A stretch of DNA of 64,000 nucleotides from Changshengia sp963803165 (GTDB lineage: Bacteria; Chloroflexota; Dormibacteria; Aeolococcales; Aeolococcaceae): positions 186,001 through 250,000 of the forward strand of contig CAWDLK010000001.1 of the NCBI GenBank assembly GCA_963803165.1. Reading direction: 5' to 3'. Below, one piece after another: positions 17,266-25,430 of the stretch (position 1 is its first letter; every line of letters begins with the position of its first letter). The notes beneath the pieces were generated by a model that saw nothing but the letters and a program-made list of their open reading frames with translations, had not been told where the DNA came from and made no database searches. The translations under genes were made by a program, and so were the position numbers.

Positions 17266-19929
17266 ATGAGGCGTCCTCGGCTGACGCTGTCCCTATTCAA
17301 CCCGCAGCGGCGCCTGCGCGACCGGATCCTCGTCGCCATGCTCGTCGTCGCCCTGGTGCCGGCCGGAGCGTTCTTCGCGCTGACCGCGATCAGCCTCAAC
17401 GGCATCACCCGGCAGACCGTCGAGAGCGCCGAGACGAGCATCACCGACAACCAGGAGCACACGTTCCAGGCCGCGCTCTCGGCGACCGCCACCACGGATA
17501 TCGAACAGGTCCTGAAGTCCGCCCGCGAGCAGGTCCAGGGCGTGGCCGCCAAGGTGACCGGCGGCACCGCCTCCGCCTCCCCCTCACCCTCCGCCTCCAC
17601 GTCGGCCAGCGCCTCGGCCAGGCCGGCGCCCTCCTCGGCCTCCGGGCCGGAGACCGCGGGGAGCGGGGGCGAACCCCTCGCGGTGATTGCCGAGACCGAC
17701 GGCGTGTCGGAGATCGACACCGGCACCTCGGTCCCGGAGTCCGATGCCACGCTGCTGGTCGGTGCGGCCCCGGCGGGGAACACCCAGGGGGTCCTGGCCC
17801 GAGCCGCCCCGCTCTTCGATCTCAGCTCGCTCGCCGCCGGGCCCCTGGCGAGCGCCGCCGTCAAGGTCGGCAGCCTGGTCGACGAGGTGTGGATCATGGA
17901 CCCGGCCGACAACGCCGTCTGGATCAGCCCGGGCCTGGGCGTCCTGCCCGCCCAGAGCCAGCTGGCCGGAAACCCCCAGGGCGCCGCCCGGACCCTGCTC
18001 ACCCTCCTCGACACAGCCTCCTCGTCCTCGCCGGCGTCGGTCCCGTCGGGCCCCGCCGACGTGTGGACGGCCCCGTACCACAACTATCTCCACGGCGGCA
18101 ACTGGGAGGTGACCGTCTCCGAGCTGGCCGGCAGCGGCCTGCTGGTGGGCGCCGACGTGCCGCTGACCCAGTTCGCCCCGCTGATCACCCAGGCTCCGGC
18201 GCAGCCCGACTCCTACCCTCTGCTCCTCAGCAACGCCAACCAGGTGATCGCGGCTGGGTCCACCGGCAAGCAGTTTCGGGCCGCGCCACAGCTCGGCGCG
18301 ACGCTTCCGGCACCGGCCGGCAAGACGGCCGGCGGGCTGCTCAGCGCTCTCAGCCAGGCTGAGTTCAACCCGCCGCAGAGGCCGATCGAGGCCACCGTGG
18401 CCGGGGTGGACCGCCTCTTCTTCGTGGCGCCGGTCGCCGATCCCTCGTGGATCCTCGTCGACTCGGCCCCGCAGAAGGACTTCCAGCCTGCCGTCGGACC
18501 CCTCCAGCAGGGCATCGACACGGCGCTGACCAACATCTTCCGGAGTGCCATCCCGATCGTCGCGGCCCTGCTGCTGATCTCCTTCCTGCTGGCCACGGGT
18601 GCCTCCCGCTTCGTCGTCGCCCCGGTGCGGGCGCTCACCAAGTCGGCCGAGCGCCTGGCCGAGGGGCGCACCGACGAGCCGGTGCCGCCCCAGGGGCACG
18701 ACGAGGTCGGGGACCTCGCCAACTCGCTGGAGCGAATGCGGCGGGAGATCAACGCCTCGCGCGAGGTGATCCTCGCCGCCAGCCGCGAGCTGGAGCAGAA
18801 GGTCACCATCCGCACCGCCGAGCTCAGCGCCCGCAACGAGGAGCTGCTGGCGCTCAACGAGCTGGCCGGCTCGCTGACCCGCTCGCTGGACCCGGAGGCC
18901 ATCCTGAGCGGCGCGCTCGAAGCCGTCCGGGCCGTCCTCCCGACCACGGCGGGCCGCGGCTACCGGCTCGGCCGCGACGGCGTGCTCGCCCCCAGCCGGG
19001 TGGAGCCGGGCGAGCCCAACCCCCGCCTCGACGAGATCGCCACCGCCGCCATCGGGGACAACCACCTGATCACCCGCCCCGACGGCGACGGGGTCCTCAT
19101 CGGTCTGCCGATGGGGACCGGGGCGGGACCGCTCGGCGCCCTCGGCCTGCGCGCCACGGTGACGCCGGGGGTCCAGATGATGGCCCTGCTGGTGGCGGTC
19201 GGCAACCAGGTCGGTCTTGCCCTCAGCACCGCCCGCCTCTCCGAGGAGGGTCGGGAGATGGCCGTCCTGGAGGAGCGGGCCCGGCTCGCCCGTGAGATCC
19301 ACGACACGCTGGCCCAGCAGCTCACCGGCATCGTCATCCAGCTCGAGGCCGCCCAGGCGCTGGTGAATCGCGATCCCGATCGCTCCCTGCCCGCCCTCGC
19401 GCTCGCCCAGGAGCTGGCGCGGTCGGCGCTGGCCGAGGCACGGCGATCGGTCTGGGACCTCCGCCCGCCTCCCCTCTCCTCGACCGGGCTGGTCGGGGCG
19501 GCCGAGGCTGAGATCGAGCGCTTCCGGCACCGGACCGGGATCGCGGCGAGGCTCCGGGCCGAGCACATGTCGCCACCGCCAGCCCTCCGGCCCCAGTCGG
19601 AGGTCACACTGCTCCGCATCACCCAGCAGGCGCTCGCCAACATCGCCGCCCACAGCGGCGCTTCCCGGGTCACCGTGCGCCTGCGCAACCTCGGCGATCA
19701 GGTGGAGCTGACGGTGCGTGACAACGGGCAGGGCTTCGACACCTCGGCGCTCCCCCTCGGCTCGTTCGGGATCGTGGGCATGGCGGAGAGGGCCCGGATC
19801 GCCGGGGGCAGCTTCGGGGTCAAGAGCGTCGCCGGTCGCGGCACCACCATCACGGTGCTGCTCCCGGTCACCGGCGAGGCCGCGGCGGACGCCGACGGCT
19901 CCGCGACGAAGACGGCGGTGCCGGTGTGA
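17266..19929 (+). CDS. NarL-family sensor histidine kinase with HAMP and GAF-like domains
   Basis: Membrane sensor kinase of 887 residues. TM1 is at about 22-46, then a long extracytoplasmic sensor of some 375 residues that includes a Ser/Pro/Ala-rich linker (about 105-130). TM2 is at about 425-447, then HAMP (PVRALTKSAERLAEG) and a coiled coil (ELEQKVTIRTAEL). A GAF-like domain (about 540-660), HisKA_3 with the phospho-His in LAREIHDTLAQQL near 678, and a HATPase_c domain (QQALANIAAHSGA, VRDNGQGFD, GSFGIVGMAERA) follow. The HisKA_3 type pairs with LuxR-type regulators, as found directly downstream with a GTGA overlap. The ligand is unknown. Start ATG 17266 is supported by a ribosome binding site. 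Confidence 0.93.
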   Translation: MRRPRLTLSLFNPQRRLRDRILVAMLVVALVPAGAFFALTAISLNGITRQTVESAETSITDNQEHTFQAALSATATTDIEQVLKSAREQVQGVAAKVTGGTASASPSPSASTSASASARPAPSSASGPETAGSGGEPLAVIAETDGVSEIDTGTSVPESDATLLVGAAPAGNTQGVLARAAPLFDLSSLAAGPLASAAVKVGSLVDEVWIMDPADNAVWISPGLGVLPAQSQLAGNPQGAARTLLTLLDTASSSSPASVPSGPADVWTAPYHNYLHGGNWEVTVSELAGSGLLVGADVPLTQFAPLITQAPAQPDSYPLLLSNANQVIAAGSTGKQFRAAPQLGATLPAPAGKTAGGLLSALSQAEFNPPQRPIEATVAGVDRLFFVAPVADPSWILVDSAPQKDFQPAVGPLQQGIDTALTNIFRSAIPIVAALLLISFLLATGASRFVVAPVRALTKSAERLAEGRTDEPVPPQGHDEVGDLANSLERMRREINASREVILAASRELEQKVTIRTAELSARNEELLALNELAGSLTRSLDPEAILSGALEAVRAVLPTTAGRGYRLGRDGVLAPSRVEPGEPNPRLDEIATAAIGDNHLITRPDGDGVLIGLPMGTGAGPLGALGLRATVTPGVQMMALLVAVGNQVGLALSTARLSEEGREMAVLEERARLAREIHDTLAQQLTGIVIQLEAAQALVNRDPDRSLPALALAQELARSALAEARRSVWDLRPPPLSSTGLVGAAEAEIERFRHRTGIAARLRAEHMSPPPALRPQSEVTLLRITQQALANIAAHSGASRVTVRLRNLGDQVELTVRDNGQGFDTSALPLGSFGIVGMAERARIAGGSFGVKSVAGRGTTITVLLPVTGEAAADADGSATKTAVPV

Positions 19930-20525
19930 TCCGGGTCCTCGTCGCCGACGACCACCCGGTGGTGCTCCACGGCCTCTGCACCATGCTCGAGGTGGAGGAC
20001 GACATCCGGGTCGTGGCCCGGGCCACGGATGGGGCCGAGGCCATCGAGCGGGCGCGGGAGACCCACCCCGACATCATCCTGATGGACGTCCAGATGCCCA
20101 ACGTCGACGGCATCGAGGCGATCCGCCGCATCCGGGCCGACGAGCCCGAGGCCAAGGTGATCGTGCTCACCACCTACCGCAACGAGGACTACATCTTCCC
20201 CTCGCTGCAGGCGGGGGCGCGCGGCTACCTGCTCAAGGATGCGAGCCTCGAGGAGCTGGCCAGCGCCATCCGAGCCGTCGCCGCCGGTGAGTCCCTGCTC
20301 GACCCGGCGCTGATGTCGAGCCACCGGCCCGAGTACAACCTGACCAACCGCGAGCTGGACGTGCTCCGCCTGATGGCGGAGCACTGCAACAACGCCCAGA
20401 TCGGGAAGCGTCTGTTCGTCAGCGAGAACACGGTGAAGACCCACGTGAGCAACATCTTCGCCAAGCTCGGCTGCAGCGATCGCGCCGCCGCCGTGCTGAT
20501 CGCCTGGAAGGCGCACCTGATCTGA
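19926..20525 (+). CDS. NarL/LuxR-family response regulator
   Basis: A 199-residue DNA-binding response regulator, partner of the preceding kinase. The receiver domain has the acidic pair VADDHPVV, phospho-Asp in IILMDVQMP near residue 53, Thr in VLTTY and Lys in LLKDAS. The C-terminal LuxR-type helix-turn-helix spans about residues 137-195 (LTNRELDVLRLMAE, SENTVKTHVSNIFAKLG). The GTG start overlaps the kinase stop by 4 bp, giving fixed co-translation. Its target genes cannot be read from the sequence. It ends 15 bp from the convergent acyltransferase gene. Confidence 0.95.
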   Translation: MIRVLVADDHPVVLHGLCTMLEVEDDIRVVARATDGAEAIERARETHPDIILMDVQMPNVDGIEAIRRIRADEPEAKVIVLTTYRNEDYIFPSLQAGARGYLLKDASLEELASAIRAVAAGESLLDPALMSSHRPEYNLTNRELDVLRLMAEHCNNAQIGKRLFVSENTVKTHVSNIFAKLGCSDRAAAVLIAWKAHLI

Positions 20526-20540
20526 TCGCGCGCCGGGCCC

Positions 20541-22463
20541 TCACCCGGCGCAGCGCAACGGGTGGGAGAGGGCGTCGCCGGCATCGGGCGGGACGCCCGC
20601 CGGCGTCCCCAACTCCACGGCCGTGGCGATGAGGAGCGCCATCGCCTCCGACCCGACCGGTCCGGGGTGGACCCCGTCGCCGGAGAGGTCCCCCCACATG
20701 AAGTACTCCGGGTGCCCGGTGCTGGCGGTGTACCAGTCCGCGATCGTCGTGCCGGGCACGGCGGCCGCGACCTGATCGAGCTCCTGGTTGATGAGCGTCG
20801 GCCAGTCGGGATGGCCCGGGTCCTGACCGGCGTTGACCAGCACCACCTGCTGCAGCTTCAGCGAGCGGAGCAGCGCGGCGACCTGACCCGGGTCCCAGCC
20901 CGGGCCGTTGCTGCCCAGCTCGATGACGAGGCGCGGATAGAGCTGGCCGGCGGCGCTCAGCTGGGCCAGGACGCTGGGCAGCGCCGCCATCTGCCGTGAG
21001 ACCTGACCGGTGATGTAGGCGTAGGGCATGAGCTGGTGAAGGTCGGGAGCGACGTCGATCATGATCGAGTCCCCGACGACGGTCACCGGGATCGGGCTGG
21101 GCGCGGGCGGCGTGCCAGCGGCGGCCGGCGACGGGGGGGGCGGACCGCACGGCGAGAGGAGTGCCGCGGCGGTGGAGGTGGACGAGGGGATCGCCTGCGA
21201 TGGGGTCTCCACCACCCTGGAGGGCAGTGCCGCGAGGCTGGCCTTGGGCGCGGCGACGACCACCCCGGAGAGCCCGATGCCCGAGGCCGCGAGCAGCAGG
21301 CCGGCCGCCCCGGCCCCGGCCCAGAGGCCGAGCGGGACGCCCCTCCGCGACCACCGCGGCGCGGTCAGGAAGGAGACGACGCCCCGGAACCCGTGCCTGC
21401 GGATGGGGTCCTCGACGAAGCGCCAGGAGAGCGCGGCCACCCCCACCGTGGCCCCCACCTGGAGCAGGCCGAGAAGGGGACCGGGGGTGCTGTCGACCGG
21501 GGTGGTGAGCACGATGATCGGGTAGTGCCAGAGGTAGATGGCGTAGGAGCGCACCCCGATCCAGCGGAGCGGGGCCACGCCGAGGGCCCGGTTGAGCAGC
21601 GTCGAGGGGTGGACCAGCGCGACCACCACCGCTGCCGTCGCCAGCGAGAGGACCGCCATCCCCCCTCGGTACAGGCAGGCCTCGTACTCGTTGGTGCCGA
21701 CCACCATGGCGAGGATCACGAGCAGGCCCACTGCGCCCAGGACGTCCACGCCTCGGCGCCGGAGCGTCGAGATGGGCGCGGTGAGCCGCCGGCTCGGCAG
21801 CGCGACCGCGAGGGCGGCGCCGACGAGCAGTTGGAATGCGCGGGTGTCGGTCCCCTCGTAGACCCGCGTCGGATCGCTGCCGGGCTGGAACATGGAGGCC
21901 ATCGCCCAGGCGGACGCGACCGCACCCACGACCAGGAGGCCGATCAGGACCTCGCGCCGGCGCACGAAGCGCACCGCGAGAAGGAGGGCCAGGGGCCAGA
22001 GCAGGTAGAACTGCTCCTCGACCGCGAGCGACCAGAGGTGGCCGAGCGGCGACGGCGCTCCGAAGCTGGCGAAGTAGGAGACGTGCTGGAACGCGTACCA
22101 CCAGTTGCTGAAGTAGAGGAGCGCGGCCAGCAGGGCCCCGCGGAACCCGGCCAGCTGCGCGGGGTCGAGGAACGCGACCCAGAGGGTGACAACCACCAGC
22201 ATCACCCACAGCGCGGGCAGCAGGCGCCGGGCGCGCCGCAGCCAGAACCGGCCGAGAGCGATGGCCCCGGTGCGCTCGTGCTCGGCCAGCAGCAGGTCGG
22301 TGATGAGGTATCCGGAGAGGACGAAGAACACGCCGACTCCGAGCAGCCCGCCCGACGCCCACCCGAAGTTGAGGTGGTAGAGGACGACCACGAGCACCGC
22401 CACCGCCCGGAGGCCGTCGAGGCCGGGCATGTAGCGTGCTTCCCCCTCCACCGGACGTGGCAT
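20541..22463 (-). CDS. OatA-like acyltransferase 3 with C-terminal SGNH domain
   Basis: A 640-residue two-part protein. Residues 1 to about 370 are an acyltransferase_3 membrane domain with about ten TM helices (GLDGLRAVAVLVVVLYHL, FFVLSGYLIT, RRARRLLPALW, HLWSLAVEEQFYLLWP, YAIYLWHYPII, FVEDPIRR). After a Pro/Ser linker an extracytoplasmic SGNH domain follows, with the Gly-Asp-Ser block VTVVGDSIM, LVIELGSNGPG and the Asp/His motif GDGVHP. This is the OatA layout used to O-acetylate cell-wall or surface glycans. Start ATG 22461-22463 is preferred over TTG 22478 because GAGGAAGG lies 5 nt upstream. The final block contains several Cys and Pro residues and is the linker, not a known domain. Confidence 0.92.
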   Translation of the reverse strand: MPRPVEGEARYMPGLDGLRAVAVLVVVLYHLNFGWASGGLLGVGVFFVLSGYLITDLLLAEHERTGAIALGRFWLRRARRLLPALWVMLVVVTLWVAFLDPAQLAGFRGALLAALLYFSNWWYAFQHVSYFASFGAPSPLGHLWSLAVEEQFYLLWPLALLLAVRFVRRREVLIGLLVVGAVASAWAMASMFQPGSDPTRVYEGTDTRAFQLLVGAALAVALPSRRLTAPISTLRRRGVDVLGAVGLLVILAMVVGTNEYEACLYRGGMAVLSLATAAVVVALVHPSTLLNRALGVAPLRWIGVRSYAIYLWHYPIIVLTTPVDSTPGPLLGLLQVGATVGVAALSWRFVEDPIRRHGFRGVVSFLTAPRWSRRGVPLGLWAGAGAAGLLLAASGIGLSGVVVAAPKASLAALPSRVVETPSQAIPSSTSTAAALLSPCGPPPPSPAAAGTPPAPSPIPVTVVGDSIMIDVAPDLHQLMPYAYITGQVSRQMAALPSVLAQLSAAGQLYPRLVIELGSNGPGWDPGQVAALLRSLKLQQVVLVNAGQDPGHPDWPTLINQELDQVAAAVPGTTIADWYTASTGHPEYFMWGDLSGDGVHPGPVGSEAMALLIATAVELGTPAGVPPDAGDALSHPLRCAG

Positions 22464-22603
22464 GGAAGCCTTCCTCAACCCCGAGCCACCGGCGCGCCCG
22501 AGCTCCGTGAGCTCCGCCCACCCGGCGGCCGCCCCATCCTACCCCGGCCGTGCCGAGCATCCGCCGGGAACGCCCGGGGTCGCGCCAGCGGCGGGCTTGC
22601 CGG

Positions 22604-23455
22604 TCAGAAGATGACGGTCGCGAACTCGGTGACCTCGCGGAAGCCGAGGCGGCGGTAGAGCCCCAGGGCCGGCTCGTTGTAGGAGTTCACGTACAGGGAG
22701 CAGATCGGCGTCTCCCGGAGTAGCTCGGCGCAGACGGCGGCCATCGCGGCCGTGGCGATGCCGCGGCGGCGATGCCGCGGGTCGGTCCACACCCCCTGCA
22801 TCTGGACGACCTCGGGGGTCCAGGCCGAGAGCTCGACCTTGAAGGCGATCTCGTCCCCCTCCATGAGGACGTAGGACCATCCCCGGTCGATCAGGGTGGA
22901 CATCCGGTGCCTCCAGCCGGGCGCGTCGAAGGTCAGGGGGTCCACTCCCATCTCCTCCCGGTGCATCGCCGCGGAGGCGACGGTGAGCCGGTCCAGGTCC
23001 TCACGCCGGCCCCGGCGGATGGGCGCACCCCCCATCCCCTGTGGGGGTTCGTCGAGAACCATCACGGGCTGAGGATCGCGGACGTCGGTCGGTCTCCGGC
23101 GCGAGCTGAGGGAGGCGGTCAGGGCCCGCGCCGTCGGGGCCGGACCGATGATCAGTCGCGGGACCGGCTGCCAGCGGAGCACCTCGGCGAGCGCCGGCAC
23201 GTCGTCGGGATCGGGGATCCACGGGACCACCAGCGGACCGGCCATCAGCGCCGCGCGGAGCGCTCCCCCGCTCCCCAACCCCCACCAGCCGTCGAGGGGC
23301 GCTCCGAGGCGCAGCTCGCTGCGCAGGAAGACGTTGGCCACCGGATCCTGGTCGAGAAGCGCGGTGAGCGAGGGACGGAGGTCGGGGCCGATGCGGCGCA
23401 CCTCGGCCCGTCGGCGGACGGCCGACCGACCCCTGCCCCGCAATCCCAGCTTCAT
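22604..23455 (-). CDS. GNAT acetyltransferase with DUF4081-type N-terminal domain
   Basis: A 283-residue protein with a C-terminal GNAT fold: QGVWTDPRHRRRGIATAAMAA is the acetyl-CoA loop, and SLYVNSYNEPALGLYRRLGF is the classic ending. The N-terminal 140 residues (LTALLDQDPVANVFLRSEL) resemble the DUF4081 module found fused to GNAT in actinobacteria. Substrate unknown. The ATG at 23453-23455 lies 5 nt after GATTCT (23461-23466). That same stretch read on the other strand is the -10 of DAHP synthase; the two start codons are only 16 bp apart. Confidence 0.87.
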   Translation of the reverse strand: MKLGLRGRGRSAVRRRAEVRRIGPDLRPSLTALLDQDPVANVFLRSELRLGAPLDGWWGLGSGGALRAALMAGPLVVPWIPDPDDVPALAEVLRWQPVPRLIIGPAPTARALTASLSSRRRPTDVRDPQPVMVLDEPPQGMGGAPIRRGRREDLDRLTVASAAMHREEMGVDPLTFDAPGWRHRMSTLIDRGWSYVLMEGDEIAFKVELSAWTPEVVQMQGVWTDPRHRRRGIATAAMAAVCAELLRETPICSLYVNSYNEPALGLYRRLGFREVTEFATVIF

Positions 23456-23471
23456 CGGCGAGAATCCCCGC
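23456..23471. promoter_or_regulatory. Bidirectional leaderless promoter with overlapping -10 elements
   Basis: The whole intergenic region is 16 bp. GAGAATC (23460-23466) supplies GAGAAT as -10 for the plus-strand ATG at 23472 (6 nt away) and GATTCT as -10 for the minus-strand ATG at 23455 (5 nt away). Both fit the xAxxxT core of the leaderless -10 seen across the window. The two promoters must share or compete for the same melted DNA. Confidence 0.6.
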
Positions 23472-24497
23472 ATGCTGATCCTCATGAGCCACCAGGCCAC
23501 CCGCGACGAGGTGGAGAACGTGATCCGCCACGTCCGGGATCGAGGGTACCGCCCCATCGAGCTCCCCGGCACCGACCGGCTGGCGATCGGCGTGCTGGGC
23601 AGCAACCCGGCTCAGATCCGGGACGCGGTGGTCGCCCTCCCCGGGGTGGTCGCCGCGGTTCCGGTCAGCAAGCCCTACAAGCAGGTCGGCAGGGAGTGGC
23701 ATCCGGAGCCCACCGTGGTGGAGGTCGGCGGCGTGCGCATCGGAGAGGGCGCGCCGCTCGCGGTCGCCGCAGGCCCCTGCGCCGTCGAGTCCGAGGCTCA
23801 GCTCCTGGAGACCGCGCGTGCGGTCCGGGCGGCGGGTGCCACCCTGCTCCGCGGCGGCGCCTACAAGCCGCGGACCTCCCCGTATTCCTTCCGCGGTCTG
23901 GGGGCCGTCGGGCTCGAGTACCTGGCCGAGGCGCGGGCCGAGACTGGCCTGCCGATCGTCACCGAGGTGCTGAGCCCCGGCGACGTCGAACGCGTCGCCG
24001 CGGTCGCCGACATGCTCCAGGTGGGCGCGCGCAACTCCCAGAACTTCGCCCTGCTCGAGGCGGTGGGGGAGGCGGGCAAACCGGTCCTGCTCAAACGCGG
24101 GCTCTCCAGCACCATCGAGGAGTGGCTGCTCAGCGCCGAGCACGTGGTCAGCCACGGCAACCCTGACGTGGTGCTCTGCGAGCGCGGGATACGCACCTTC
24201 GAGACCGCGACCCGGAACACGCTCGACCTGAGCGCCGTGCCGCTGATCCGCTCGCTCTCGCATCTGCCGGTGGTCGTCGACCCCTCGCACGCCACCGGCC
24301 TTCGGGACCTGGTACGGCCAATGGCCCTCGCCGCGGTGGCCGCCGGGACGGACGGTCTCCTCGTGGAGGTCCATCCCCATCCGGACGACGCCCTGTCGGA
24401 TGGCGCTCAGTCGCTCACGCTCGGCCAGTTCGACGCGCTCATGAACGACGTGCGCCATCTCCGCGAAGCCCTCAGCACGGTGGCGGAGCCGGCGTAG
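23472..24497 (+). CDS. aroF: 3-deoxy-7-phosphoheptulonate (DAHP) synthase, class I-beta
   Basis: Condenses phosphoenolpyruvate with erythrose 4-phosphate, the first step of the shikimate pathway to aromatic amino acids. The 341 residues carry an N-terminal ferredoxin-like regulatory domain (about 1-75; MSHQATRDEVENVIRHVRD, the T. maritima-like type). The barrel follows: AAGPCAVES, GGAYKPRTSPYSFRG, metal Cys in this PCAVES block, RGLSSTIEEWLLSAEH, VVDPSHATG and EVHPHPDDALSD. The regulatory domain usually confers feedback inhibition by an aromatic amino acid. The ATG at 23472 is leaderless by its -10 spacing. It stands alone, not in an aro operon. Confidence 0.95.
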   Translation: MLILMSHQATRDEVENVIRHVRDRGYRPIELPGTDRLAIGVLGSNPAQIRDAVVALPGVVAAVPVSKPYKQVGREWHPEPTVVEVGGVRIGEGAPLAVAAGPCAVESEAQLLETARAVRAAGATLLRGGAYKPRTSPYSFRGLGAVGLEYLAEARAETGLPIVTEVLSPGDVERVAAVADMLQVGARNSQNFALLEAVGEAGKPVLLKRGLSSTIEEWLLSAEHVVSHGNPDVVLCERGIRTFETATRNTLDLSAVPLIRSLSHLPVVVDPSHATGLRDLVRPMALAAVAAGTDGLLVEVHPHPDDALSDGAQSLTLGQFDALMNDVRHLREALSTVAEPA

Positions 24498-24533
24498 CAT
24501 GTCGTCCATGCGATCGCCTCGCGGGGCGCGCTG

Positions 24534-25409
24534 ATGCCGCTGTTTCGTCGCGGCGACCGGGGGACCGGCCCTCCGGCGAGGGCCGCTCCACCAGGCCCGG
24601 TTCCCGCCATGCCGGCGATGCCCCCCGCAGCCGCTCCCGCCCCGGGCGCCGCTCCCTCACCGCCCGACCAGCAGCCGGCCGTCCCGCCGCCGGGGGCGTT
24701 CGACCCGCGCACCCTCACCCCGCTCGAGTACGCACCCACCCCCGGACCCGCGGTCGCCCGTTTCCCCGCCACCGAGGGGAACCTCCCGTGCCGCGCCCGC
24801 GGCTGCCCCAACCAGAACGGCGTCCTCTGTCATTACATCGACCGCCGCGGCCGGCGTTGTGGCACCGCCTGGTGTCCCCATCACTGGGCGACCGTGGGCG
24901 GGATCGTGTACTGCCGGCGGCACGCCGGCACCATCGCGGCGATCGGGTACTTCGACCATCCCGCCGGGATGCCGGATGTCGACAACCGGGCCCCGTCGCT
25001 CGTCAACTGGGTGGCTCGCGACCTCGACGCCTTCGTGGCGGCGACGCTGGTCCAGTGCGCAACCCCCGGCGAGACCTTCGTCAGGGAACCGGTGGTCTCC
25101 ACCCACGCCGACCGGAGCGGCGGGCGCCGCTACGAGCGCGGCTGGAAGCTGGTCGACCACACCGGCCTCCGTTTGGTGGTGGGCGTCTACGTGCTGGAGA
25201 GCGAGGAGACGACCATCCGGGTGAGGGTCGGCTCCGGGGTGGTGGCCGAGGGCGTGCCGCCATGGGTCGAACGCCACCGGCGCGGGATCCAGGTCAGCGA
25301 GGGGACCGACCGCAGCCAGCGCGCCCTCTTCTATGCGTTCCTGCAGAAGCACATCGTCGCCGCCGTACGCGCCAACCGCAGCGTCGACCAGGAGCTTCAG
25401 CAGCGCTGA
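24534..25409 (+). CDS. Hypothetical protein with Cys/His-rich putative zinc module
   Basis: A 291-residue protein I do not recognise. Residues 1-80 are a Pro/Ala-rich disordered region. Residues 86-125 form a dense Cys/His cluster (CRARGCPNQNGVLCHY, RRCGTAWCPHHW, YCRRHAG) with seven Cys and several His, which could bind two zinc ions. The rest (about 130-291) is an ordinary soluble fold with AAIGYFDHPAGMPD, SLVNWVARDLDAF and YERGWKLVDHTGLRL. The ATG at 24534 is used because the ATG at 24509, which follows TAGCAT, runs into a stop after eight codons. It ends 21 bp from the convergent mshC-like gene. A nucleic-acid or ubiquitin-ligase-like zinc role cannot be claimed. Confidence 0.7.
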   Translation: MPLFRRGDRGTGPPARAAPPGPVPAMPAMPPAAAPAPGAAPSPPDQQPAVPPPGAFDPRTLTPLEYAPTPGPAVARFPATEGNLPCRARGCPNQNGVLCHYIDRRGRRCGTAWCPHHWATVGGIVYCRRHAGTIAAIGYFDHPAGMPDVDNRAPSLVNWVARDLDAFVAATLVQCATPGETFVREPVVSTHADRSGGRRYERGWKLVDHTGLRLVVGVYVLESEETTIRVRVGSGVVAEGVPPWVERHRRGIQVSEGTDRSQRALFYAFLQKHIVAAVRANRSVDQELQQR

Positions 25410-25430
25410 CGCGCGCCGCCGGGGCCGGCC

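Noticed and set aside
22604..23455. MshD (mycothiol acetyltransferase) to complete a thiol pathway
   Set aside because: Only one clear GNAT domain is present and the N-terminal part fits the DUF4081 type better than a second GNAT.
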